Source: Stentor roeselii
Lineage: Eukaryota; Ciliophora; Heterotrichea; Heterotrichida; Stentoridae
DNA length: 64,000 bases
Assembly (NCBI GenBank): GCA_006503475.1
Contig: RSEH01000215.1
Location: 20,039-84,038 of the forward strand
Direction of reading: 5' to 3'
Below the pieces are notes generated by a model, which did no database searches, had not been told where the DNA came from, and saw only the letters and a program-made list of their open reading frames with translations. The position numbers and the translations under genes were made by a program. Shown here piece after piece: positions 39,953 through 49,902 of the stretch. How positions within the stretch are numbered: the first letter of the stretch is position 1; every line of letters begins with the position of its first letter.

Positions 39953-42900
39953 TTAATCCAAATTATCTAATTTTCCTCCTTTACAAAAATTCCTGATTTT
40001 ATCCAAAATATCATCAGGAGCCTCAGAAGTAGATTTTTCCGCATCCTTATCATCAACCTTTTTAATAAAACTTGAATAATGCCTTAAAGGTAAAGCCGAT
40101 TTGACCATTCTTTTAATCATTTCCTGACTATCCTTTTCAACAACCTTTTCCCTGGGTTCCCGTTCACTGATCTGTGAAGGTTCATCAATATCAACTAAAT
40201 TGCTAGTGAACTGAATCGATCCTCTGACCCGATTAAGCCAAGGCGCTTCAGGTCTAGAAACGACTTTAGCCACATTGAAAAATCCACTAACTTCCTTTTC
40301 CACATCAAACTCAATATTCGGCAAGTTGCTTCTGGGCAGACTAACAGCTGGTCGAACCTGAATCAAAGGAATCACATTCAATTTCAAATTAATCATCGGA
40401 AACTTCTGGGCAAAGGGGTTAGTCGTGTTTAAAGGTAAAATAGTCGTCGTCTGCTTCGACACAAAAGGCGTGACTGAATCTGGGTCGCAATGAAAAGCTT
40501 CTTTCAACAGCTTCTCAGCGGTAGGGGTGTTGTTATTAGCTAAATGCAAAATAGACGACAACAGCAACATCTGTCCTCGATGCTTACTGTTTAAAATTTC
40601 TGATAAGTCGTTTAAGATACAAAGTGACTGATTTTTCTTATGAAAACTATGACAAAGTGCGATGTTGTATAAAACTTCACAGTTTTCTTCTTCAGTTGTA
40701 AGAGCCTCGTCAGCTGATAATGATTTCGAGTCTTTTGAGTGAATCAGTTCTAAAACTCTTTGAAATTCGTTCAGAGCTTTAGAGAACTCGTCGCTGTACA
40801 TAAGAAAAATTCCTTTTAGCCAGAAGATGTGCTTTCGCTCGAATATTTCACCAGCTTGGATTGAATCGGATGAACACCACTTCTCGCAGTTTATTGCTGC
40901 TGATGAAAAATCGTCTTTGGAAAAGGTGGAGAACTTGCAGGATGAGAGATATTTTAAAATCTCTGAGTCTAACCAGGCTGGACCTTTTGGCTCTTTGAAG
41001 AACTTTAGACAATCGATTGCTTCTGGCATTTCGTTCATTATTACGAAACATTTTGCTTTTAGGTAGACTGTTTTTCCTTGATTTTTTAAGGTGAATGAAT
41101 TGCTTAGGGCCTTTAGAGCGTCTTCGTAGGATCCACCCATGATTAGCAGGACTGCTGCTTGGTAGTAAACTTCAGGGTCGTTAGGCCGGGAAATCATATG
41201 TTTTTGAAGATCATTAAAAGCCAAATTAGTATCCTCGACTAAATAAGCCGACCTTGACCTAAACCAATGAATATACTCCAAGTCCTCCTTCAACTGGACA
41301 GCAATAGTAAAATCCTGCGTAGATTCAGCATAATTCCTCTCAGCAGCAAAGCAAAGTCCTCTCAAAACATAATGTTCCGCAATATTATCCTCAGCCTTAT
41401 CAATAGCAAGTCTTACATCATCAAGAGCGAGATCAAATTTCCTCATCAAATATCTGACACAAGCTCTAAAAAACATCATCTCACTATCAATTTCCTTCAT
41501 TTTCATAGCATGTCCCATTAAATCTTCAGCTTCTTTAAACAAAAACTCCTTTCCATTCTCCAAAGCTTCATTCAAAACAATAGCTGCATGATAAATATGC
41601 GGTTCAGCCTTTTTCGGGAAAATCTTAAGACACTTCTCTAAATGTGAAAGACAAACAGTGAAGTTCATCTTTGAAGCAGCGAGTAAAGCATAGGAAAGTT
41701 CGAGGTTGTAAATAGAAGCTTTGTTTAACTTGCCGAACATTCCAGCTTTTTTGAATGAACGGATCGCCTGGTCGAATTGACTGAGGGCGGCATAAGCGTA
41801 ACCTCGGTACATGTAGCAGTTGATGATGTAAGACTTCATTAAAGGGTCTTTTTTCTTGATTAACTTGTTGAAGGAACTGATACCTTCTTTGTACTTTCTC
41901 TTCATTAAGTTAATTACTGCTTCTGCGTAGATCTGAAGAGTTTTCTGGTCTTTTACCTCATGTTTACCTGCTCGGTCAAAGGTATGTAAAGCGCCGTAGA
42001 AGTCTTTTTCACTGATTTTTATAGCGCCGAGTCTAAAAATCGCTCTTGGGACGAATTCGTGCAGGGAGTCATATTTTATGCATTGTTCGTAACAAAGAGC
42101 AGCTTCGCTGAGCATGTTTTTATCATATAAAAACTCAGCTTTAAAGAAAAAGCCTCGAGGACAGGACTGGTTCTTCAGCAGGTAGTTATCGAAATCATTC
42201 AAACAGTCCACATCTCCCATCGCAGCTTTCATCATCGCTCTTCTCAACAACCCTGGCGAAGTAGCTTCTGGGTACTGAACCGCCTGGTCAAGTATCTTCA
42301 AAGCAGTCTCCGGGTCACCTGCGCCTTCTAAACTTTCAGCGAAGCCGAGCAAGGCACTTCCTTCATTTTTCCCACTATTGATAACTCTCTTGAAGTCCGA
42401 AATTGCCTTCTCAAAGTGTTTCTGTTCATTATACAACTGACCTCTGAGCAGGTAGCCTTCAAAGAACTTAGGATATCGATGAAGACCTTGCGAAATGTAC
42501 CGAATAGCAGTGGTCGTTTCTTTCATCGAATGAAAACACATGGCGAGTTTCAGGTAAACGTCTTTGTTGTACATCACGTTTTCCCGCAAGACATTCAAGA
42601 AGTCTATTGTGGCTTCTTTGAAAGAAGATAAGAACATGAAGGCCAGTCCTCGATTGTAAATCGCGTCAAGGCACTTCGGGTCGATTTCGATTGCTTGGGA
42701 AAAAAGACCTGCTGCTTCTTCGAATTTACTTTTTTGAAGCTCAAGACGACCTGAATTTATGAACTTTAAAACTTTTTCATCGAATTGTTGGAAGGCTTGA
42801 ACAGGATTTCCTGACTTTCGCACATTCGTGTAATCGAAACTTATTGTCTTGTGCTTGCGGTCTACTGAAGTACTTCGTAAACGCGGGTGGGGCGAGTAGA

Positions 42901-43072
42901 TCTCGTCGCATATTGTAAATGAACTGTGGACTCGAGGAGTTACTCGCTTTTTAGTGCTTCGAGGGGACTTTGAAGACAGTCTTGGCTTTTTTGTTGAGAG
43001 TTTCAATGTTATTTGCTTGTAGTTCAGAGATTTTGAGTTTGTCTTTATTGCTGTCTGGGACTTATGAAACAT
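39953..43072 (-). CDS. Large tetratricopeptide repeat (TPR) protein
   Basis: 1039 aa. After about 95 basic Ser-rich residues, TPR units run from about residue 95 to about 850. Consensus-like units include FEEAAGLFSQAIEIDPKCLDAIYNRG, FEKAISDFKRVINSG and YAESTQDFTIAVQLKEDLEYIHWFRS; many have the small-residue pairing expected of TPR helices A and B. The C-terminal 150 residues are disordered and charged. TPR arrays are protein-binding scaffolds, and long TPR proteins of this kind occur in ciliary and cell-cortex assemblies of ciliates. No specific orthologue is assigned (TTC6-like at most). The 5' flank is unusually G-rich on the plus strand. Confidence 0.9.
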   Translation of the reverse strand: MFHKSQTAIKTNSKSLNYKQITLKLSTKKPRLSSKSPRSTKKRVTPRVHSSFTICDEIYSPHPRLRSTSVDRKHKTISFDYTNVRKSGNPVQAFQQFDEKVLKFINSGRLELQKSKFEEAAGLFSQAIEIDPKCLDAIYNRGLAFMFLSSFKEATIDFLNVLRENVMYNKDVYLKLAMCFHSMKETTTAIRYISQGLHRYPKFFEGYLLRGQLYNEQKHFEKAISDFKRVINSGKNEGSALLGFAESLEGAGDPETALKILDQAVQYPEATSPGLLRRAMMKAAMGDVDCLNDFDNYLLKNQSCPRGFFFKAEFLYDKNMLSEAALCYEQCIKYDSLHEFVPRAIFRLGAIKISEKDFYGALHTFDRAGKHEVKDQKTLQIYAEAVINLMKRKYKEGISSFNKLIKKKDPLMKSYIINCYMYRGYAYAALSQFDQAIRSFKKAGMFGKLNKASIYNLELSYALLAASKMNFTVCLSHLEKCLKIFPKKAEPHIYHAAIVLNEALENGKEFLFKEAEDLMGHAMKMKEIDSEMMFFRACVRYLMRKFDLALDDVRLAIDKAEDNIAEHYVLRGLCFAAERNYAESTQDFTIAVQLKEDLEYIHWFRSRSAYLVEDTNLAFNDLQKHMISRPNDPEVYYQAAVLLIMGGSYEDALKALSNSFTLKNQGKTVYLKAKCFVIMNEMPEAIDCLKFFKEPKGPAWLDSEILKYLSSCKFSTFSKDDFSSAAINCEKWCSSDSIQAGEIFERKHIFWLKGIFLMYSDEFSKALNEFQRVLELIHSKDSKSLSADEALTTEEENCEVLYNIALCHSFHKKNQSLCILNDLSEILNSKHRGQMLLLSSILHLANNNTPTAEKLLKEAFHCDPDSVTPFVSKQTTTILPLNTTNPFAQKFPMINLKLNVIPLIQVRPAVSLPRSNLPNIEFDVEKEVSGFFNVAKVVSRPEAPWLNRVRGSIQFTSNLVDIDEPSQISEREPREKVVEKDSQEMIKRMVKSALPLRHYSSFIKKVDDKDAEKSTSEAPDDILDKIRNFCKGGKLDNLD

Positions 43073-43695
43073 TATGAATATTTGAAGTAACTGGAGAGAT
43101 GGGATTAGGATTTTTTTTGGGGTTTTTGTTTTAGGGAGGAGGGTTGGGTTGAAGATTTGGGTTGGAGGGTTGGTGGTTTAGATTAGAGGATTGGGGTTTA
43201 GAAGTGGGTTTATAGGATTAGAACTTTGAATATTTGAAAGAGTTAATTTTAAAGTTTTTCTTGAAGAATTTTAATGATTATGAATGAGTAGTACCCATGA
43301 TCGGAATTAATTTTTCAAATAAATTACGATGTATAAACCAATTACTGTTCTTTCACTAATCAATCCTTAAAAATCTCCTCCAGATTCTAATCCTTACTCG
43401 CCCTATAAAAATCTTCAATCAATAATCTCCTCAATCACTTCAATAACTTCAAAATAAAATCTCCTAAACTCCCAAAAACTCCAAAAACTCCAAAAATCTA
43501 ATAAAATCCAAATCTCCAAGAAATTTAAACATGCACCGAATCAGCCATGTTCTCCATCCTTGAATCCACAAGCCATCCATAAATTCCAAATCCTTCTAAA
43601 CTCCCTCTTCCCTCCTCCCTCCTCCTTCCTCCTTCCTCCTTCCTCCCTCCTCCAAAAATCCTCTAATCTGATCTGCCTATATCCAAGCTTAATAA
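43073..43695. promoter_or_regulatory. Divergent TPR/SKP1 intergenic region with opposite strand skews
   Basis: The left side (43095-43215) is G/T-rich with repeated GGG runs on the plus strand and almost no C. The right side (43330-43695) is A/C/T with few G and holds a pure pyrimidine tract of 53 nt at 43601-43653. Thus both genes see a G-poor, C-rich strand upstream. No ORF. The G-runs could form quadruplexes and the pyrimidine tract a triplex; neither is tested. Confidence 0.55.
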
Positions 43696-44181
43696 ATGGC
43701 AGAGGTTAAGTTAAAGCTGATATCAGCAGAGGGAACAACCTACGAAGTCGAAGAGCAGGTGGCCTGCAAGTCTCAACTAATCAAAAACATGGTGGAAGAC
43801 GCAGGGACAAATGAAGAGATTCCTCTGCCGAATGTCAAGTCAGAGATCTTAGAAAAGGTCATCGAGTACTGTCGTCACTACAAAGAATCGACTCCTCAAG
43901 AAATCGAGAAACCTTTGAAGTCCGCTGTTTTGAGCGAAGTTGTCCCCAGCTGGGATGCGAACTTTGTTGAGCTGGAGCAAGAAGTTCTCTTTGAACTTAT
44001 CCTTGCAGCGAATTATCTGGATATTAAAAGTCTTCTTGATCTCACTTGTGCTAAAGTCGCTTCTATGCTTAAGGGAAAAACTGCTGAGGAAATCAGAAGG
44101 CAGTTTAATATTGAAAATGATTTTACTCCTGAAGAAGAGGCACAGGTTAGGGAAGAGAATAAATGGGCGGAATTGGAATAA
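43696..44181 (+). CDS. SKP1: SKP1, SCF ubiquitin ligase adaptor
   Basis: 161 aa, matching the SKP1 family length (about 160). The N-terminal BTB/POZ fold begins VKLKLISAEGTTYEVEEQVACKSQLIKNMVED and includes IPLPNV and LEKVIEYCRHY. The C-terminal F-box binding part includes LFELILAANYLDIKSLLDLTCAKVA, ending IRRQFNIENDFTPEEEAQVREENKWAE, as in other eukaryotes. SKP1 links cullin-1 to F-box proteins in SCF ubiquitin ligases. No intron needed. A polypyrimidine tract lies about 45-95 nt upstream of the start. Confidence 0.97.
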   Translation: MAEVKLKLISAEGTTYEVEEQVACKSQLIKNMVEDAGTNEEIPLPNVKSEILEKVIEYCRHYKESTPQEIEKPLKSAVLSEVVPSWDANFVELEQEVLFELILAANYLDIKSLLDLTCAKVASMLKGKTAEEIRRQFNIENDFTPEEEAQVREENKWAELE

Positions 44182-45000
44182 GTTAGATTATTTTAAGATT
44201 GATTTGAAAGAGATAGGTTATTTGGTTGGAGGGGAGTTTGAATGGGTTTTGATATTATGAACATGTTTTGGGAATTTCAGAATTAATATTTTTTATCAGG
44301 TCATTAGAAGTTTTTTTTAATTTACTTGAATGTTAAATTATTAAGAGCATGATGAAGATTGGAATTAAAGAGGAAGACTTTTTCAGCGAAAGATTTCATT
44401 TCCATTAAATAAAATTATTTAATACAACCATAATTATTATTACTCCTCAAGATTTGAGAATATTTAAAATCTTTTTTTTTTCGTGAAATCTTAGTCAAAT
44501 TGGATGAGAACTGTAGTGATGTTGAATGAGAACTAATCATTTAACTATTCAGGTATGCAAATAATTTAGAATAAAAGGCTTATTTGATTTACTCTTGGAA
44601 AACTTGTTTCAAGATTTTAGAAAAATATACAGATGAATAAAAGAAAATTCATTATCAAAAGATTACTCTTTGAAGCGAAGGCGCGGCTGAATGAAGAATT
44701 GAGTCTATTATATAACAATAAGATAAAAATTTGAAGATTATTTGGAATAAGTGATGACATATAAAAGGATTTGAATTAATTACTTTTTTATTATAGTAAA
44801 GCTAGATATTAGATTTCCTTAAAATACAACCAATGAAACAACTTTGAGACTCAATAATCCCATCTGAAACCATCAGCCACCTTTTGACATATGAAAATGT
44901 GTGAAACCTTTTCAAATTCCATTAGAATTTAAAAAAAACTCTTAATATTTGAAATATTCACTTAATCACCAAGTAATTATGTAATTTCTTATATACAAAA
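44182..45000. other. 820-nt intergenic stretch, no gene recognised
   Basis: The first 100 nt are G/T-rich (SKP1 3' flank). The remainder is AT-rich with only very short frames, and it becomes C/A-rich toward the phosphodiesterase start (ATATACAAAAATG). No RNA gene identified. Confidence 0.5.
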
Positions 45001-47058
45001 ATGCTAACAGAGCCAGACGGTACTCCAATTGATAACAACAAGATAGCCCGTGCATTCACGACATCATTTAACCCTCCACAAGTAAAAGACCTAGATAAAG
45101 GATTTTTTATTCTTTACTATTCAATCCTCGCATTTATATTTGCAAATTCAGTAGGTAGCTATCAAATCGAGAAGTCAGATACAATAATTCTAATAACTGG
45201 ACTAGTTCTATCAGTCTTCGCCAGTGTCCTAAGTATCTTAATGATCCTCGTAGAGCTTCACTACCCAATAAAAAAAACCTTAAAACACAAAATCTACGCG
45301 ACTTTATACGTGATCACCGGCCTAGTCATCGTGATAACCGACCCGCAAGTCCTTTCCCTTTTCATTCAGGAGGATTTTTCCTTGCCCAGTTCCTCGATTT
45401 TTTTATTATTTGTTTACGCTTTGACCGGAAGCAAATATCTAATAAAATCTCGGCTTTTATTCTACCTAATCACTTACGGTATAATTGTTTCAGCTTTTGT
45501 ATTATCATGGTCAAATCCGAACATCTTAATGCACATTTTGTCATTTTCGCTTCTTTCAATTTTCACACTAATCATAAGTTTCGACATAAAAGAATTCACT
45601 GAAGTCTACGACGCTATCGGCTCAGAAGAGGTCTCATCATTAAAGATATCAAGTCCCAACACGCCACTTGAAGAGATCCTAGCTGAGATCCATGAAGGTA
45701 TTGAAAAAATAATGGATGTTTCCAAGACTACTGCTCCCACAGTTCAAAAAATATACAGAAAAATCATCAGACTTCTGAAAAGCATCATGACAAAGATTCA
45801 GAAAGCTGATAATATCTATCAACCTCGTATTGACCTAGTCACTAAAAACATGGACGAAGAAGAAAAAATCTACATCGAACAAGAATGTTTTGAAAAAATC
45901 AACTTGGATGTGAATAGGATTAAAAGAAGACAATCCGAACAGAAAATCATTCAAAGACGTGCAATTGAATATGGAGTGAGTGAACTCTCTGGTTTTTTAA
46001 AGCAAATCGGAAAAGAATGGAATTTTGATTCATTCTTCGTAGCAAAGTGTTCAAAAACTCCTGCAGTTATCATAGGAAAGTACACGATTAAAATGTATGG
46101 ACTTGATGAATTATACAGAATCAGCGATGATGTCTTAGAATGTTTTTTAAATGACTTAGAAAGCAGGTATTTAGAAAATCCTTATCACAACTCAACCCAC
46201 GCTGCAGATGTGATGTGCTCCTTTACCTTCTTCCTAACAAAATCAAGACTTTCAGATTGCATGACAACTTTAGAATGGCTCAGCGGAATAGTCGCTAGTC
46301 TCGGACACGACGTTGGCCATCCAGGAAAAAACAACCGTTTCCTGATAATGACATCGAATGAACTAGCAATTCATTACAACGATATAAGTGTTCTTGAAAT
46401 GATGCATTCTTCGATAGTCTTCCAAATACTCTCCAATCCGAAGCACAACATTTTCGCAGGTTTAACATTAGAGAAGTACATGCAAGTACGAAAACTGGTC
46501 ATCGACATGATCCTTGCAACTGACATGTCCAAGCACTTCGACCTTCTTTCCTTCATGCGCACCAAGTACGATGAAAACAGCGACTTCACCAACAAAGACA
46601 TCCGGGCGGACCTTTTCCGTCTTTGCATTAAAAGTGCTGATGTGGGTCATGCGGCAAAGCACATTGAACTGCATGAAAAATGGTGCTTTTTAGTTATTGA
46701 AGAGTTTTTCGCTCAGGGAGATGAAGAGAAAAAACGTGGACTTCCTGTGTCGATGTATTGTGATAGAGAAACTACGAATATTGCGAAGTCTCAGGCGGGG
46801 TTCATCAAGACTATTGTCTTGACACTTTTCACGACATTGAACTCGATACTTGCTTCTGATGAGATCGAAAGTGCCTGTGTTAATCAACTACGTCAAAATG
46901 AAGCATATTGGCATAGCTTAGGAAAACAAAGAAATTTCAGCTCGGTGCATAAAATGAAAGATGCTAAACATCGAGAAAGTATTTTGACTGTGTTTCGGAG
47001 GAAGTCTTTGAGGAAAGGAAGTTTACAGCCTGAAAGTAAATCGCCTGGTAAGTATTAG
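45001..47058 (+). CDS. 3',5'-cyclic nucleotide phosphodiesterase with six-TM N-terminus
   Basis: 685 aa. The N-terminal third has about six hydrophobic segments (about residues 30-195), then a helical linker. The C-terminal PDEase I domain (about 380-640) has the metal-binding HD signature: NPYHNSTHAADV, SLGHDVGHPGKNN and the downstream KSADVGHAAK. The substrate-gripping Gln is in SQAGFIKTIV. The enzyme should hydrolyse cAMP and/or cGMP at a membrane and pairs functionally with the cyclase at 20132-22573, though the two are not linked. Its stop overlaps the convergent gene's stop by 4 nt. Confidence 0.93.
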   Translation: MLTEPDGTPIDNNKIARAFTTSFNPPQVKDLDKGFFILYYSILAFIFANSVGSYQIEKSDTIILITGLVLSVFASVLSILMILVELHYPIKKTLKHKIYATLYVITGLVIVITDPQVLSLFIQEDFSLPSSSIFLLFVYALTGSKYLIKSRLLFYLITYGIIVSAFVLSWSNPNILMHILSFSLLSIFTLIISFDIKEFTEVYDAIGSEEVSSLKISSPNTPLEEILAEIHEGIEKIMDVSKTTAPTVQKIYRKIIRLLKSIMTKIQKADNIYQPRIDLVTKNMDEEEKIYIEQECFEKINLDVNRIKRRQSEQKIIQRRAIEYGVSELSGFLKQIGKEWNFDSFFVAKCSKTPAVIIGKYTIKMYGLDELYRISDDVLECFLNDLESRYLENPYHNSTHAADVMCSFTFFLTKSRLSDCMTTLEWLSGIVASLGHDVGHPGKNNRFLIMTSNELAIHYNDISVLEMMHSSIVFQILSNPKHNIFAGLTLEKYMQVRKLVIDMILATDMSKHFDLLSFMRTKYDENSDFTNKDIRADLFRLCIKSADVGHAAKHIELHEKWCFLVIEEFFAQGDEEKKRGLPVSMYCDRETTNIAKSQAGFIKTIVLTLFTTLNSILASDEIESACVNQLRQNEAYWHSLGKQRNFSSVHKMKDAKHRESILTVFRRKSLRKGSLQPESKSPGKY

Positions 47059-47897
47059 AATGGTTTTGAAGGTTTATTTATCGTTAGTCTTCGGTTTATC
47101 TGCCTTTTTCGCTCGATCTCGAAGGACTCTTGAATTGGCTGTTCTTTAAATGATGTTACTCTTCGTGTTGTTGATTTTATCAGTGGGAGGTCTTGGTCTT
47201 GCTTTTCACGCTTTTCTTCAAGTCTTTGGAGAAATTTCGCCTGCTCAGCTTTAATCTTCTCAATTTTCTTTTCAAGGTCTGACTTGAGAACTGCTTTCGA
47301 ACGAAGCTGCACTTTACTGGGTGGAAGTGCAGTAACCGTGAATCTCCTTTTTCGTCTTTTCAGATTTTCCATATACTCTTTAGTTTCTGAGATTTTGTTA
47401 GTAAGCTCTACTTTCTGAGCATTGAGATGTTTTATTTGATCTTCCGTTTCTGCTCTACGAAGTTCCAGATCTTCAATTGTAAAGTTATCCCTTTGAAGAT
47501 CTTCCTGAATATACCCAAGTTCTTTAGCCTTCTGATTTAAAGAGTTAATCATAGAAGTTGCTGATTTTAGTGAAATTTTTAAATTCTTGTAAAATTCATG
47601 TTCCATCAAATCTTCAAACTGGTCAAAAATCTCGACAAAATCCGGTTCTTCAGTCGCTGGAAGACATTTTAAATGAGCCAAGGAAGTTTCAATTGCGGTT
47701 TGATTACTTTCTAAGAACTCTTTCGTGATTTGACTGTCATTTCTCAGTTTTAAGTCCAGTGGCTTTGAGTTGAGATGTTTTGAGATTTTTGTGTTGTGCA
47801 GTGTGAAGAGAAGCTCAGTTTTTTCTGCTGATAAGGATTCGAATTGCGACATTAAGAGCTGGACTTCTGGATTAGGCTTTGATGTTAGACAACCCAT
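47055..47897 (-). CDS. N-myristoylated (MGC) coiled-coil protein, unknown function
   Basis: 280 aa from the ATG at 47897, chosen over an upstream in-frame ATG at 47954. It gives MGCLTSKP, a strong myristoylation/palmitoylation signal, and sits in AATAAAAATG. The body is alpha-helical with coiled coil at about residues 125-190 (QKAKELGYIQEDLQRDNFT) and a second basic coil at about 205-245. The basic C-terminus contains RRVTSF and RRLTI, which look like basophilic kinase sites. Likely a peripheral membrane scaffold. A similarly built MGC coiled-coil protein lies at 54420-55241; homology is uncertain. Its stop codon overlaps the phosphodiesterase stop. Confidence 0.75.
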   Translation of the reverse strand: MGCLTSKPNPEVQLLMSQFESLSAEKTELLFTLHNTKISKHLNSKPLDLKLRNDSQITKEFLESNQTAIETSLAHLKCLPATEEPDFVEIFDQFEDLMEHEFYKNLKISLKSATSMINSLNQKAKELGYIQEDLQRDNFTIEDLELRRAETEDQIKHLNAQKVELTNKISETKEYMENLKRRKRRFTVTALPPSKVQLRSKAVLKSDLEKKIEKIKAEQAKFLQRLEEKREKQDQDLPLIKSTTRRVTSFKEQPIQESFEIERKRQINRRLTINKPSKPF

Positions 47898-47958
47898 TTT
47901 TATTGTTAAGTGGTTGAGATGATATTTTAGGAGAATTTGGGATAAAGGTATCATTTTT

Positions 47959-49884
47959 TTAATCTTGGATATCTTGAAGAATGTTGAAATCAGGGAAACT
48001 GTACTCGTTCGGAGCCATTGAAGTATCTGGAAAGCTAGTCAATATGCTCTTGGGTGTGATTTCAAGAGGAATTGAATAACTTCTGCTAGGTAAAGTTTGT
48101 TCTAATTCATTTTTATCTTTTTCCTTTCCTCCTTGAACCAGTTTTCCATTTTCCCAGACACCAACAGTAGCTTTTTTATTGACTTCAACGAAGCAGCCAT
48201 ATCCATGAGGAGCATCATTAGCGAGTTCTCCAGAGTACTTACTTCCATCATCAAACCAAATAATTCCCTGACCCTCTTTCAAATCATTTTTCCACTGGCC
48301 TTCATAAGCCCAACTGGCAGTTTTCATAAATCCAAGTCCATCCTTAACTCCATTAGTCCATTCTCCAGCATATTCCTTATCCTTAATTCTTTCAACTCCC
48401 CATCCATTCCTCATATCTCCAGACCATCCTCCTTCATAATAACTTCCATTTGGCAAGATTTCCCTTCCATGTCCTTCACGAACACCCTTCTGAAAAAATC
48501 CTTGAAAAATAGACCCGTTACTTAAAAGTAGTCCTCTTCCATACATGGCTCCTCTCAAGTCCTTTTCGCCTTTATAAACCCCTCCGTTTTTTCCAGTTGA
48601 AGTCCATTCATTCCTGAACTTAACATTTTTCTTTCTATAAACCAAGGCCTCGTTTTTGCAATTTTTCAGTTCTTTTTCTGAGGTGTTGTCTAAATACTCG
48701 AACTTTGGCAGGGTGTTAAAAACTTCGACACTTTTTTTGTAAAGTGAATGAAGAATCACGATTTCTGATAAAATTTGAAGTTCTTGCAAAAGGTCTCCTT
48801 CTGATAAAGTCTCTGGAAAAGGGTCGAAGACTGGAAGAGATTCAGTTATGATATCTTCGCCTTCACTTGAACTGTTTTGTGTATCAAGCAAGTTTTTCAC
48901 CTTCGCCGCTCGAGAGGCTTGGACTTTATCATGAAGTTCTTCATAGTTAGCAGCGAGTTCTTTTTTATTGAAAGCGGGATACGCGTCTAGAGGGTCTTCA
49001 TAGGCATCATTGTAGCATTCTACAAGTGTTCCTGCTTTCCAAAGGCCTTCAATTGTAAGATCGTCTGGCCTTTGTTCAACACCTTTGCCGTCAGGTCGTC
49101 CATTGCGAAAGAATCCTGTATACCTTCTATTCGAAGAGTACTTGATTTCGCCCTGGCCGTTTTCAAGTCCATCAAGGAACTCACCTCGATAAGTATAGTC
49201 TTTTGTGATTTTTACTCCTTTTCCATGCATTTTTCCTTTTTTTACTTCTCCTTCATAAGTATCATCATTGGCCATTTTGAAAGAACCCTTTCCTTCAATT
49301 TTATCTCGAAGGAAGTCACCTTTGTAAACAAATGAATGAAATTTCTCAAGAACACCTTTTCCATGTTTAAGACCTTCTAAGAACCCGCCGTTGTATTTCC
49401 ACTTTCCTGGAAGTTCAAGAGTTCCTATTCCTTGAGGAACGTTGCTGTTCACATTGCCATTATAGATCTGCCCGTCGAGGTAGAAGATTTTTGCAGGGGA
49501 TTTCAACAAAGAATCACTCCATTTACCGTCATAGACGATACCATTTAAAGCGTAGAGTCGACCTGGACCTTTTTTTAATGAATTTTTGAAGTACCCGATG
49601 AAGAGACTTTTATCAGGAGCGAGTTGAAATCCAAGTCCACTTCTTCGATTTTTATCGTCGACTTGACCTGTATAAATGCATTTATCTGTGCATTTTAAGT
49701 TCACTCGAAAAGAAAGCTCGGAGTCCTTTAAAGGCTGCAGGTTATGGTCGTGATGCAGCTTCAAATACCGAGAAGCTACTAAAGGACTATAAAGACTGCT
49801 GAATTCTTTGTAAAGTTTCACTATGTGCTTGTTTTCTATCGCTTTTAACGCTGTTTGAATATCAATAAAATTGTCACCTGACAT
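47959..49884 (-). CDS. MORN-repeat protein
   Basis: 641 aa. After about 65 residues there is a first block of about ten MORN repeats (residues about 65-290). Units have the form YxGxWxxGxxxGxGxxxxxDG, for example FIGYFKNSLKKGPGRLY, YKGDFLRDKIEGKGSFK and YRGEFLDGLENGQGEIK. A helical linker (about 300-430) and a second block of about six repeats (about 435-570) follow. MORN proteins bind lipids and act as scaffolds at the cortex, basal bodies and axoneme in protists. No kinase or other enzyme domain is present. It is divergent from a small gene 18 nt away. Confidence 0.93.
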   Translation of the reverse strand: MSGDNFIDIQTALKAIENKHIVKLYKEFSSLYSPLVASRYLKLHHDHNLQPLKDSELSFRVNLKCTDKCIYTGQVDDKNRRSGLGFQLAPDKSLFIGYFKNSLKKGPGRLYALNGIVYDGKWSDSLLKSPAKIFYLDGQIYNGNVNSNVPQGIGTLELPGKWKYNGGFLEGLKHGKGVLEKFHSFVYKGDFLRDKIEGKGSFKMANDDTYEGEVKKGKMHGKGVKITKDYTYRGEFLDGLENGQGEIKYSSNRRYTGFFRNGRPDGKGVEQRPDDLTIEGLWKAGTLVECYNDAYEDPLDAYPAFNKKELAANYEELHDKVQASRAAKVKNLLDTQNSSSEGEDIITESLPVFDPFPETLSEGDLLQELQILSEIVILHSLYKKSVEVFNTLPKFEYLDNTSEKELKNCKNEALVYRKKNVKFRNEWTSTGKNGGVYKGEKDLRGAMYGRGLLLSNGSIFQGFFQKGVREGHGREILPNGSYYEGGWSGDMRNGWGVERIKDKEYAGEWTNGVKDGLGFMKTASWAYEGQWKNDLKEGQGIIWFDDGSKYSGELANDAPHGYGCFVEVNKKATVGVWENGKLVQGGKEKDKNELEQTLPSRSYSIPLEITPKSILTSFPDTSMAPNEYSFPDFNILQDIQD

Positions 49885-49902
49885 TATTATTTACCTTCTG
49901 AT
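49885..49902. promoter_or_regulatory. 18-nt divergent spacer
   Basis: Separates the MORN start (context GGTAAATAATAATG on the minus strand) from the plus-strand ATG at 49903. If the small gene is real, both promoters overlap coding sequence. Confidence 0.4.

Noticed and set aside
44182-45000. RNA genes (tRNA or snRNA) in the larger intergenic gaps
   Set aside because: I looked for cloverleaf arms and known snRNA motifs by eye and found none I can defend; a tRNAscan-SE or Infernal run would be decisive.
47898-47954. Upstream start for the MGC coiled-coil gene at 47954
   Set aside because: The ATG at 47897 creates a strong MGC acylation signal and follows AATAAAA; the upstream extension has no such support.
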